A stretch of DNA of 64,000 nucleotides, taken from contig JAIBAN010000028.1 in assembly GCA_019695185.1 (NCBI GenBank), positions 1 to 64,000 on the forward strand, in the 5' to 3' direction. A program made the translations under genes and the position numbers. Below the pieces are notes generated by a model. That model saw only the letters and a program-made list of their open reading frames with translations. It ran no database searches and had not been told where the DNA came from. This document shows, in pieces, positions 16,840 to 24,663 of the stretch (position 1 is its first letter; each line of letters begins with the position of its first letter). This stretch comes from Blastocatellia bacterium (lineage in GTDB: Bacteria > Acidobacteriota > Blastocatellia > Chloracidobacteriales > Chloracidobacteriaceae).

Positions 16840-19038
16840 ATGACGGTACCCTTTATGCCCATACTCACCCAATTGGTCTGGCCTGTCCATCGAATTGGTG
16901 AACTGACCGAGCAGCTTGGTCGCTCAGCCGGGTTGCCGGTGCGGGACGCGGAGATTCCTGTCCTGCCACAAGAGCTTGACTTGGCCCAGGCTGGCACGCT
17001 GGGTCGGTATGTTGAGGAAATCGCCGATTGGCTGGGGCTGGAGGCTGAGGCCGTCGAAACCCCATACAGCGAGGTTGAGTCCTTTTTGTCCGGTGCCGGT
17101 CCGGCCTTGCTCTCTCTTTCGTTTTTGCCGGAACCGGGTTTTCTGGCCGTAATTCGTGGCCGGGGGCAACGGCTGACGATGCTGACACCTGACCTGAAAC
17201 AGGTTTCCGTACCACGGGAAATGATTCGGGAAGCACTGAGTCTGCCCTTTGAGCCTCGTTATGTGGACGAAGTCAACGAGCTTTTGAACCAGGCCGGAGT
17301 TCCGAAACGAAAGCAGGCACAGGCGCGCCGGACGATTCTCCGCGAACGGTTAAGTGGTGTTCGCATTGGTCATTGCTGGTTATTACGGCTGTCACCCGGA
17401 GCCAGTGTCTGGCGTTTGTTTCTGGCTGCCGGAATGCACCGTCAGGCGGCGCAACTGCTGGTGCTGTATGCGGTGCAATACGGTTTGTTTATCTGGTCAT
17501 GGGCGGTGTTGGGACGGGGGGCTTTGGCGGGCCGGATTGAAATCGGGTGGCTGGTGGCCTGGGCGTTGCTGCTGTTGACGTTGATTCCTTTTCGGCTCTG
17601 GCTGGGCCGTACCCAGGGACGGTTTGCCATTCAGGCCGGAGCCATCATGAAGCAGAAAATGCTCTATGGCGCTTTGCGGATGGACCCGCAGTCCATTCGG
17701 GCCCAAGGGGCAGGGCAGTTGTTGAGCCGGGTGAGCGAGGCGCAGGCGCTGGAATCAGGCGTTTTGAACGGTGCCATTGTTTCAGCCCTGGCACTGCTGG
17801 AACTGTTATTGGCAGGGCTGCTGCTGGCCGGCAGCGGTATCGGCTATCTGGCCATTTTGTTTTGGCTATGGACGTTGGGGGCTTCCTTCCTTTCCTGGCG
17901 TTATTTTGTCATGCGGCGTCAATGGACCGATGAGCGGATTGAACTGACCCACGATTTGGTGGAACGGATGGTGGCCCATCGAACCCGGCTGGCACAGGAA
18001 CTGCCCGAATACTGGCATAGCGGCGAAGACCAGGCGATTGAGCAGTATCATAACTTTTCCGCCCGGTTTGACCGGTTTGGGCGGATTCAGGCATTGGCTG
18101 CCGGCGGCTGGACGATTGTGGGCATGGTCGGTTTGTTCCCGCTCTTTCTGAGCGGTGCATCGCAAACCGCCCTGGCCGTCGGGCTGGGCGGAATCATCCT
18201 GTCGCAGCGGGCTTTGGGAAAGGTTCTGGCCAGCATTGCCAACCTTACGGGGGTGCTGCTGGCGTGGAAAAATGTTTCGGTTTTCTTCACGGCAGCCACC
18301 CGTACCGACTATCCCAAGGTTTTTACGCTCACAACCGCGCACGAAGTGACCGCCAGGGTTCCCCGTCAGGCAACCCGCAGTCCTCAGTCCTCAGTTCTCG
18401 GTCCTGAAGCAGCGTCCCCAGCCCTCAGTGCTTTGGTTGAGGGGCATGATCTTTTTTTCCGGTATCGGGAGCAGGGGGAACCGATTGTGCGGGGAGTCAG
18501 CCTGTGTATTTATGCGGGCGACCGGCTGCTGCTTGAAGGTCCTTCCGGTGGGGGAAAATCAACGTTTGCTTCGTTGCTGACCGGAATCCGGGTGCCGCAA
18601 TCGGGACTGATTCTGGTCAACGGGCTGGACCGCTACACCTTGGGACCAAACGGCTGGCGGAAATTTGTGACTGCCGCACCTCAATTTCATGAAAACCATG
18701 TTTTGACCAACACGTTTTCCTTCAACTTGCTCATGGGCCGCCGCTGGCCGGCCTCTCACGAGGACAACCGGCTGGCTGAAGAAATCTGCCGTGAGCTGGG
18801 CCTGGATGAAGTCCTTTCCCGGATGCCTGCCGGAATGCTCCAAATGGTCGGTGAAACCGGCTGGCAATTGTCACATGGCGAACGGAGCCGGTTGTTTATT
18901 GCCAGAGCGCTGTTGCAAGGGGCCGAGTTGATGGTGCTGGATGAGAGTTTTGCCGCACTGGACCCGGAAACTCTCCGCAAAGCCCTGGAATGTGTCCTCC
19001 GCCGGGCGAATGCAGTGCTGGTGATTGCACATCCTTGA
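16840..19038 (+). CDS. Second exporter ABC protein (permease plus ATPase)
   Basis: 732 aa. The N-terminal domain of about 190 residues has no catalytic Cys and is not recognised. A six-helix ABC membrane domain (about 195-490) includes an AQGAGQLLSRVSEAQALES segment that resembles the second ABC subunit of NHLM systems. The nucleotide-binding domain has P-loop GPSGGGKST (near 567) and Walker B LMVLDES. Its signature is LSHGERSR rather than LSGGQ, so this half may be partly degenerate. It probably pairs with the C39-ABC protein as a heterodimer. Residues about 511-530, between the two domains, are encoded by intergenic-type repeat DNA (18378-18430). The start is 16840 or 16855; neither has a ribosome site. 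Confidence 0.83.
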   Translation: MTVPFMPILTQLVWPVHRIGELTEQLGRSAGLPVRDAEIPVLPQELDLAQAGTLGRYVEEIADWLGLEAEAVETPYSEVESFLSGAGPALLSLSFLPEPGFLAVIRGRGQRLTMLTPDLKQVSVPREMIREALSLPFEPRYVDEVNELLNQAGVPKRKQAQARRTILRERLSGVRIGHCWLLRLSPGASVWRLFLAAGMHRQAAQLLVLYAVQYGLFIWSWAVLGRGALAGRIEIGWLVAWALLLLTLIPFRLWLGRTQGRFAIQAGAIMKQKMLYGALRMDPQSIRAQGAGQLLSRVSEAQALESGVLNGAIVSALALLELLLAGLLLAGSGIGYLAILFWLWTLGASFLSWRYFVMRRQWTDERIELTHDLVERMVAHRTRLAQELPEYWHSGEDQAIEQYHNFSARFDRFGRIQALAAGGWTIVGMVGLFPLFLSGASQTALAVGLGGIILSQRALGKVLASIANLTGVLLAWKNVSVFFTAATRTDYPKVFTLTTAHEVTARVPRQATRSPQSSVLGPEAASPALSALVEGHDLFFRYREQGEPIVRGVSLCIYAGDRLLLEGPSGGGKSTFASLLTGIRVPQSGLILVNGLDRYTLGPNGWRKFVTAAPQFHENHVLTNTFSFNLLMGRRWPASHEDNRLAEEICRELGLDEVLSRMPAGMLQMVGETGWQLSHGERSRLFIARALLQGAELMVLDESFAALDPETLRKALECVLRRANAVLVIAHP
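18378..18430. repeat. CAGTCCT-type heptamer tract inside a coding sequence
   Basis: The tract reads as CAGTCCT, CAGTCCT, CAGTTCT, then degenerate CCTCAGT units. The same motif forms intergenic arrays near 32.65, 39.06 and 41.2 kb. Here it is translated in frame as a Ser/Pro/Ala-rich linker of the second exporter ABC protein. Confidence 0.65.
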
Positions 19039-19066
19039 CCGATTCCCTAAAACCTAAAGCCCAAAA

Positions 19067-19627
19067 TTAGGAATTGAGTACCTGATTGACTTCATTCAGG
19101 TCGAAATGTTCCGGGTCGAATTTTCCGCCCACCCAGGTTTTCATGCTCTTGTGTTCCGGGTGGCGGGGATTGGCCAGGATTTCCAGCAAATCACCATAGC
19201 CCCAGATTCCACCGCAATCTTCCGGCGGACAGGCGCGCTTTCCGGTCAAACAAACCGGGTACTGTTTGCCTGGCTCCACCGGCAGGACTTTTTCAACCAC
19301 AATGATATGGTCCCAACTGTCGCCAAAATCATACAGATAGGAAAATTTGGACTTTTCCCCGACAAACTGCCTGAGCTTGAGTTTGCTGGAATCAAGCACT
19401 TCAAAACCCTCCTCCGGGTCAGGGATTCCAATTGGTTCGCCATCCACTTCAAAAGCGTGTAAATGCGAATCGGTCCACCCCATGGCAATCTGGATGATGT
19501 CATGCAGTTCGGCAAAGGTGGTGTTTTCGGTAACCAGAACCCTGCGCCAGATGGGAGGTTTGCTGCCCCGCAGGGTAATTTTCAGTTGGAACACGAATTT
19601 GGACGGGTCTTTTTTGGCTCGTGGCAT
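19067..19627 (-). CDS. PRiA4b ORF-3-like (pfam07929) protein
   Basis: 186 aa, one domain of the plasmid pRiA4b ORF-3 type: FQLKITLRGSKPPIWRRVLV at the N terminus, then FAELHDIIQIAMGWTDSHLHAF, a YLYDFGDSWDHIIVVEKVL motif and a Cys pair region (RACPPEDCGGIWGY). The family is widespread, intracellular and of unknown molecular function. It has a strong GGAGGAG ribosome site. It is convergent with the exporter cassette and ends 28 bp from it, so it is probably not functionally linked. Confidence 0.88.
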   Translation of the reverse strand: MPRAKKDPSKFVFQLKITLRGSKPPIWRRVLVTENTTFAELHDIIQIAMGWTDSHLHAFEVDGEPIGIPDPEEGFEVLDSSKLKLRQFVGEKSKFSYLYDFGDSWDHIIVVEKVLPVEPGKQYPVCLTGKRACPPEDCGGIWGYGDLLEILANPRHPEHKSMKTWVGGKFDPEHFDLNEVNQVLNS

Positions 19628-19730
19628 GGATGCTCCTCCAAAAGGTGGATTGAGAATTTTTCAAACATACATTCAGCCTTGTGAGTTCTTCAAATACTCC
19701 GATTGAATCTTTTCTAAGGGTGTTTGGGAA

Positions 19731-19777
19731 TTTGGGAAATGTGGCGCGATTTGTTTAATCGCGCCACATTTCCCAAA
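19731..19777. terminator. Perfect 21-bp hairpin
   Basis: TTTGGGAAATGTGGCGCGAT plus T (19731-19751) is exactly complementary to 19757-19777 across a 5-base loop. There is no T-run after it on the minus strand. It sits 7 bp past the stop of the small minus-strand gene at 19784 and could be a terminator or an mRNA 3' end. Confidence 0.65.
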
Positions 19778-19783
19778 CACGCT

Positions 19784-19951
19784 CTAACGATTGTTTGCAT
19801 CTTGCTGGCCTTTTGTGATGAAGGCAACGCCATGCCACCTGAAGTCAGACGGCTGCAACTGGTTGCGGGCTTTGGCCTGGATAAGCTGGCGGGTGCTGTT
19901 TTTAAGGAGTTCCTGAGCCATTCGTTGTTTGATTTCTTCGGTGGTTGGCAT
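19784..19951 (-). CDS. Small protein of unknown function, 55 aa
   Basis: The predicted 55-aa product starts MPTTEEIKQRMAQELL, with an amphipathic helical N-terminal half and a charged C-terminal half. I do not recognise it. A textbook AGGAGGC ribosome site precedes the ATG by 4-5 bases, which is strong evidence of translation in a region where many genes lack such sites. It is followed by a perfect 21-bp hairpin. An upstream ATG at 19972 is in frame but lacks a ribosome site. Confidence 0.55.
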   Translation of the reverse strand: MPTTEEIKQRMAQELLKNSTRQLIQAKARNQLQPSDFRWHGVAFITKGQQDANNR

Positions 19952-20049
19952 TTTGCCTCCTCTGAATTTCACCGTTTAGCCATTGGGCTGGAAAAAATCC
20001 ACGACAGCTTTTTCCCTGTGTTTGGCAATTTTCCTCAGTTGATTCTTTG

Positions 20050-20055
20050 TATAAT
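20050..20055 (+). promoter_or_regulatory. Possible -10 box TATAAT
   Basis: Exact TATAAT lies 115 bp upstream of the small secreted-protein gene at 20170. No convincing -35 hexamer is seen at 16-18 bp, so this is tentative. Confidence 0.3.
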
Positions 20056-20169
20056 GCCCACCTCGTTACAAACCGCTTGCCCTTTTCAAATAACAGAGCC
20101 AGCTCCATTTCATCCTATCTCTGTTCCCCGTCAGGGCGGCAAACACTTGTGAGTTCAAGGAGAAAACCT

Positions 20170-20550
20170 ATGTGGAGAACCGTTTTACCGCTGTCGGTCT
20201 GTTTTGTGTTAAGCCTCTGTTTTGGGATGTTGCCTGGTGTCAAAGCTGCAGTGCCGCAGGGAGATCAGGATTTCACGCTGGTCAACCAAACCAATGTCAC
20301 AATTCATAATGTCTATGTTTCACCTTCCGCTTCGGATGACTGGGAAGAGGACATTCTGGGAGTGGACGTTTTAAGCCACGGTGACAGCGTTGATATTAGT
20401 TTTAGTCGAAAAGAAAGAGCCAAATATTGGGACCTCAAAGTCTCTGACGGTGAGGGGAATTCCATTGTTTGGACCAAACTGAACCTGCTTGAAATTTCAA
20501 AAGTGACCCTTTATTACCGAAATGGAAAAGCAACGGCGACGGTCGAATAA
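20170..20550 (+). CDS. Small secreted protein of unknown function
   Basis: 126 aa. A clear signal peptide (residues 1-26, ending PGVKA-AVP) precedes a compact domain of about 100 residues with alternating hydrophobic positions: DFTLVNQTNVTIHNVYVSP, then SDDWEEDILG, and a C-terminal YYRNGKATATVE. It is predicted to be all-beta and periplasmic or extracellular. The start has a good AAGGAG site; the frame upstream to 20047 is not protein-like. It is followed by a strong terminator, so it is probably transcribed alone. Confidence 0.75.
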   Translation: MWRTVLPLSVCFVLSLCFGMLPGVKAAVPQGDQDFTLVNQTNVTIHNVYVSPSASDDWEEDILGVDVLSHGDSVDISFSRKERAKYWDLKVSDGEGNSIVWTKLNLLEISKVTLYYRNGKATATVE

Positions 20551-20682
20551 AACCAAAGGAAAACGAGGGAAACCTTGCCAAGCGCCTGTGCCCTGACAGC
20601 AAGTGGCTGGTCTTTTGTTATCGGGAAACTCGGTTGGCAGCCTGCACGGACAAACAGGTTTCATTTTGCCACCAAATCAACT

Positions 20683-20746
20683 CGACTGAACGGAAAAGAA
20701 TCAAAGCAGACCCGGTTTGATTCTTTTCCGTTCAGTCGGGTTTTTT
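20683..20746 (+). terminator. Strong rho-independent terminator
   Basis: A perfect 23-bp stem (20683-20705 with 20716-20738) has a 10-base loop and is followed by GGTTTTTTATTT. It ends transcription of the secreted-protein gene and touches the stop codon of the convergent RelA/SpoT-domain gene. Confidence 0.9.
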
Positions 20747-21989
20747 ATTTGCCTTGCACCTGCACAGTGACCTGATTGATAGGGCCGAAAATCATGCGGC
20801 TGACTTCGACCAGCCGACCGGAATGTTCCTTGACGTATTCAGCCGCCGTTTCCTTGCCCGGCCCGAATAAAATCATCAGTTGCCGACCGGCCAGCCGCAC
20901 GGTCAGCGCCATCTGGAGCCGGGTGGTCAGTTCCTTGTCACCCAATTGGCGGAGGACGGAAATAATCAGGTCGAGGGTGTGACATTCCTGGAATTCACGG
21001 GTGCCGCGAATCCGGTCTTCGATAAAGCGGCGGCCTTCCTCCAGGTTGGTGGCCCGCCGGAAGGTACAGACCCAATGGAGAAAATCGCAGGTGGCTGCCG
21101 GACGTTTGAGCAGGTCGCGGCAAAGTTCATCCACCAGATTCAGATAGTCGCGGGAATTGGTAATCCGCACCAACTCGGCCAGATTGAGTTTTTGCAGCCG
21201 GTATTCCTCCAGCAGCGGGGCAAGCTGCGTTCCCGGCAGGTTGTCGTGAAAGCGGCGGCGGATGAATCCTTTCAAACTGAAAAGCGTCAGCCGTTCGGGG
21301 GTAATTGAATTTTCCTCGTTGAGTTCGCCTTCGAGTTTGTCGCTTTGGGCCTTCAGCCGTTGAAAAGCTTTGTCCAGAACGCCCAACAGTTCGGCGGACG
21401 AGTCAAAATAGCCGCGAATCCGTTCGGGAATGTCGTGTTTGTATCCGATGGCATGTTCCAGTGCCGCCCAGGCTTCCTGCATCAGCGTCCGGACCTGAAT
21501 CTCAAACACGATTTTGCCCAGTTCGGAATTGGGACCGACCAGGGCCGGGCTGAGCCGGGCCAGATAGTGAATCGAACCATATCCGGTTGACTTTCGGGTA
21601 ACATAAAACTCATCGGATTTGACCCAGGGCAGGTCGTCCCACAAATATACCTTGGGCACGCCTTCAAAGATAAAGCTGCCGCATTCAGTCAAATAGAGGT
21701 GAATTTTTTCCAGGTCTTCGGGGAACATGCAGATGATGCGGGCTCCCACAATGTCGGTCATCACCTGGAACACCTGGTCTTCCGGAAATCCGCGTCGCTG
21801 GATTTTGGAGAGAAAGCTTTCCAGGGTTTTGACTCGCGTCATGACCCGGTAGATGTTGGCCCCACTGTGTTCCAGAAGGAGCGGACAATTGAGTGCGCTG
21901 CTGAGACGGGCTTCAAGGTTGGAGTAAATGCCGAGGTTGGCTTGATACTGTGAACTCAGTGACGGGCGCGCCTTGAGCAAAGCACTCAT
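20745..21989 (-). CDS. RelA/SpoT-domain (p)ppGpp synthetase-like protein
   Basis: 414 aa. A nucleotidyltransferase domain of the RelA/SpoT synthetase type (about residues 20-200) shows VMTDIVGARIICMF, RKSTGYGSIHYLAR and FEIQVRTLMQEAWAALEHA, which hold the acidic and basic residues of the ppGpp synthetase fold. There is no HD hydrolase, TGS or ACT domain, so it is a stand-alone synthetase, longer than the small alarmone synthetases. The C-terminal half (about 230-414) is helical and unassigned. It has a strong GGGAGGGA ribosome site. Expected product (p)ppGpp or pppApp-type alarmone; activity is inferred. Confidence 0.83.
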   Translation of the reverse strand: MSALLKARPSLSSQYQANLGIYSNLEARLSSALNCPLLLEHSGANIYRVMTRVKTLESFLSKIQRRGFPEDQVFQVMTDIVGARIICMFPEDLEKIHLYLTECGSFIFEGVPKVYLWDDLPWVKSDEFYVTRKSTGYGSIHYLARLSPALVGPNSELGKIVFEIQVRTLMQEAWAALEHAIGYKHDIPERIRGYFDSSAELLGVLDKAFQRLKAQSDKLEGELNEENSITPERLTLFSLKGFIRRRFHDNLPGTQLAPLLEEYRLQKLNLAELVRITNSRDYLNLVDELCRDLLKRPAATCDFLHWVCTFRRATNLEEGRRFIEDRIRGTREFQECHTLDLIISVLRQLGDKELTTRLQMALTVRLAGRQLMILFGPGKETAAEYVKEHSGRLVEVSRMIFGPINQVTVQVQGK

Positions 21990-22194
21990 ACAAATCCCTC
22001 CCTGGTTTGACTGCCTGGAGACGCCGAAAATGGTGGCTTCTTGATGGGGGTGGAATCGGGCTGAGGGAACTGTTTCCGGCAGTCAGATTCTCTTTGTATC
22101 GGTTTTCGAAGTCCCTGAGGGAAGGGAGTTTACCATTCCTTTTCCAAGAGGGCTTCAAAATTTTGCTGCACCATGAATTTTGCGTCGAAGAGGT

Positions 22195-23223
22195 TTATTC
22201 CCGTCCCTGTCCGGCAGCCACAAATGCTTTGGCATTTTCCACCGGAGTTGGCGGTAATATTCCATGACCAAGGTTGAGAATGTGGCCGGGTTCACCACCC
22301 GCCAGCGTCAATGTGTCCTGCACGGCTTTGACCACACCTGCACGCGGCCCCAACAGGCGACAGGGGTCCACATTGCCTTGCAAGGCGACCCGGTTTCCAG
22401 TCCGGCGGCGAGCTTCGGCCAAATCAGTACACCAATCAATGCTGAGGACTTCCGCCCCTGACTGCTCCATCAGTTCGAGCAAGTGCGAGGAGCCGTTGAC
22501 ATACAGAATGCGCGGCACCGTGTCACCTACCTGGTCAAACACCCGTTGGGTATAGGGCAGGGCAAACTCCGCGTAATCCCGCGCCGACAGCTCTCCGGCC
22601 CAGGAATCAAAAAGTTGGACCACCTGCGCTCCGGCTTCGATTTGGGCTTTGAGATAGAGCGCCTGGGTATCAGCCACTTTTTCCATCAAATTGTGAAAAA
22701 CCTGGGGGTCGCGGTACATGAGCCCTTTGAGTGCCATGTAATTTTTTGAGCCACCGCCCTCAATCATATACGCGCCGAGTGTCAGGGGGGCACCGGCAAA
22801 CCCGATGAGCGGAACAGCCCCATCAAGTTCGCGCCGGAGTGTCCGCAAAATGTCAAAAACGAACGGCATGGTTTCCACCGGGTCGGGAATCCCAAGCCGG
22901 TCCACATCCGCCTGGGTCCGAATCGGCTGGGGCAGTTGGGGGCCGATTTTTTCGGTCAGTTCGACATGCATGCCCATGGCTTCGACCGGAATCAGAATGT
23001 CGGAAAACATAATCACGCCGTCAACCCCCAGAATCCGATAGGGTTGCAGCGAAACCTCGACCGCCAGTTCAACGGTTTTACAGAGGGTCAGAAAGGGAAT
23101 GTCCGCCCGGATGGCGCGGTATTCGGGCAGATACCGTCCGGCTTGGCGCATCATCCAGACCGGTGTGCGTTCAACCGGCTGGCGGCGGCAGGCGCGTACA
23201 AGCAAATCGTTTTTCACAAGCAA
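22195..23223 (-). CDS. hemE: Uroporphyrinogen decarboxylase
   Basis: Converts uroporphyrinogen III to coproporphyrinogen III in haem synthesis; cytoplasmic homodimer. 342 aa, normal length. Family motifs are intact: PVWMMRQAGRYLPEYR near the N terminus, GVDGVIMFSDILIP, LIGFAGAPLTLGAYM and a C-terminal LNLGHGILPPTP. It starts at TTG 23223 or GTG 23217; an AAGGA site fits the GTG slightly better. No other haem gene is adjacent. Upstream lies an inverted GTGACGG-type repeat pair. Confidence 0.95.
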   Translation of the reverse strand: MLVKNDLLVRACRRQPVERTPVWMMRQAGRYLPEYRAIRADIPFLTLCKTVELAVEVSLQPYRILGVDGVIMFSDILIPVEAMGMHVELTEKIGPQLPQPIRTQADVDRLGIPDPVETMPFVFDILRTLRRELDGAVPLIGFAGAPLTLGAYMIEGGGSKNYMALKGLMYRDPQVFHNLMEKVADTQALYLKAQIEAGAQVVQLFDSWAGELSARDYAEFALPYTQRVFDQVGDTVPRILYVNGSSHLLELMEQSGAEVLSIDWCTDLAEARRRTGNRVALQGNVDPCRLLGPRAGVVKAVQDTLTLAGGEPGHILNLGHGILPPTPVENAKAFVAAGQGRE

Positions 23224-23325
23224 TCAGTCCTTGAAAAAAATGGCGGCGGGTTTTCTGCCCGCCAGTGAACGGCGAATGTTAGCGGCAGGGTTGCTGGTGT
23301 GGCAAGTCGAGTCTGCCTGAATCCA

Positions 23326-23410
23326 GTGACGGGTGACAAGTGACAGGCGACAGGAAAGAATCAGGAAAACTTGACTTGAGGTTTTTATTTGTCACCCGTC
23401 ACCTGTCACT
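23326..23410. repeat. Inverted GTGACGG / CCGTCAC heptamer pair
   Basis: Four heptamer-like units (GTGACGG, GTGACAA, GTGACAG, GCGACAG; 23326-23353) face GTCACCC, GTCACCT, GTCACT (23391-23410). They lie between the LysR gene and hemE. Confidence 0.7.
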
Positions 23411-23413
23411 CCA

Positions 23414-24322
23414 TCAGCCTTTGGCCATTTCCTGCAATTTCACGGCATGGCCCTGAATGAACGTGGTAAAGGCACGGGTTCCCGAAGGTTGAAACCGTCC
23501 AAGTGAAACCATATCCACATTGCGCCGCAGGCGGTGTCCTGCGATTTTGAGCTTGGCCAGTTTGCCGGCAGCCACTTCCTCGCGCACCGCCCAGGCCGGC
23601 AACAAGGTCATACCCCAGCCGTGCTCAACCATGAGTTTGATAAAATAGGTGTCGTTTGATTCCAGGGCCAAATCGGGCTTGATGCCAACTTTATCGAAAA
23701 ACTGGTCGGTGGCCCGGCGGATGGAAGCTCCCCGCTCAAACAAAATCAGCCGTTCACGCTGGATTTCCTTGAGCGAAACCTCTTTCTTGGCGACCAGTCG
23801 GTGAGTATGGCTCACCACCAACATCAATTCGTCCTCAAATAATTTCGCCACCTGCAACGAAGGAGCCGACACCGGCAGCGAGGCAAACCCCACATCGGCC
23901 CGCCCGTTGAAAATATCGGCAATCGTCTGGTCGGTGCTGGGCGTGGTGTGAAATGTCAACTCAACTTGCGGAAAGGCCCGCATAAACTGTTCAAACAATG
24001 GAGCAAACAAATAAACCAGGGCCTGGGTTGCGGCTGCCACCCGGACCCGCCCGGTGGGAGCACTTTCCGGTCCGCCGATTTTTTCCTTGAGAGCCTGTTC
24101 TTCGCGCAGGATCCGTTCGGCATATTCCAATACGACCGCCCCGGCAGGTGAGAGTTTGACGCCACGCTTGGTCCGGATAAACAAAGGCTCTCCCAACTCG
24201 GATTCAAGCCCCAGAATCTGGTGACTGACGGCTGATTGAGTCAGTCCCAACCGTTCGGCGGCACGGGTAAAGTTGAGTGTTTCCGCCACCATGCGAAATG
24301 TGCGTAACGGCGTCAGTTCCAT
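23414..24322 (-). CDS. LysR-family transcriptional regulator
   Basis: 302 aa. The N-terminal winged HTH (about 1-65: FTRAAERLGLTQSAVSHQI, then FIRTKRGVKLSPAG) is followed by a LysR substrate-binding domain (about 90-295). Binding-domain positions such as ATQALVYLFAPL are typical of CysB/CbbR-like members, but the inducer cannot be told. It has a good AGAGGTG ribosome site. It is divergent from the hybrid histidine kinase gene, with 340 bp between them. LysR regulators often control a divergent neighbour, but no clear T-N11-A site was verified. Confidence 0.92.
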   Translation of the reverse strand: MELTPLRTFRMVAETLNFTRAAERLGLTQSAVSHQILGLESELGEPLFIRTKRGVKLSPAGAVVLEYAERILREEQALKEKIGGPESAPTGRVRVAAATQALVYLFAPLFEQFMRAFPQVELTFHTTPSTDQTIADIFNGRADVGFASLPVSAPSLQVAKLFEDELMLVVSHTHRLVAKKEVSLKEIQRERLILFERGASIRRATDQFFDKVGIKPDLALESNDTYFIKLMVEHGWGMTLLPAWAVREEVAAGKLAKLKIAGHRLRRNVDMVSLGRFQPSGTRAFTTFIQGHAVKLQEMAKG

Positions 24323-24663
24323 AAAACACCTCTTTCATTTGCGATTTCCCATTTGCGATTTGCAATTTGAAGAATCTGTTCCCTGGGAGAAGGAAAACTT
24401 TAAGGATGGCTGCCAGACTGCCAAGGCTGTCGGCGGTTTTCCACCGGGCTGGATTCTTTGTTCAAATGGCAAATGGGCAAGGGCGAATCTTTTGCAATCA
24501 GCAATTCCAATGAAGAAATTCCGAATAATGAATTTTGGGCATTATTCAGAGATTGTCCGGTTTACGCAATTATCCAATTTGGATTAAAGTCAGGTTCACT
24601 CGCCATTTTCCTGGTTTTCCCAATCAAACAACCGTCCAGAAATTTGTTTTCGTGGGAAGCGCT
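24323..24663. repeat. 341-bp divergent gap with GCGATTT units
   Basis: Three to four GCGATTT/CCCATTT heptamers (about 24336-24370) face a CAAATGGCAAATGGGCAA segment (about 24462-24480). The remainder is AT-richer unique sequence that should hold promoters of the LysR and kinase genes. The frame from 24535 is open but not protein-like before 24664. Confidence 0.55.

Noticed and set aside
21913-22158. 81-codon minus-strand open frame between hemE and the RelA/SpoT gene
   Set aside because: It overlaps the start of the RelA/SpoT gene and its ribosome site and has no recognisable domain.
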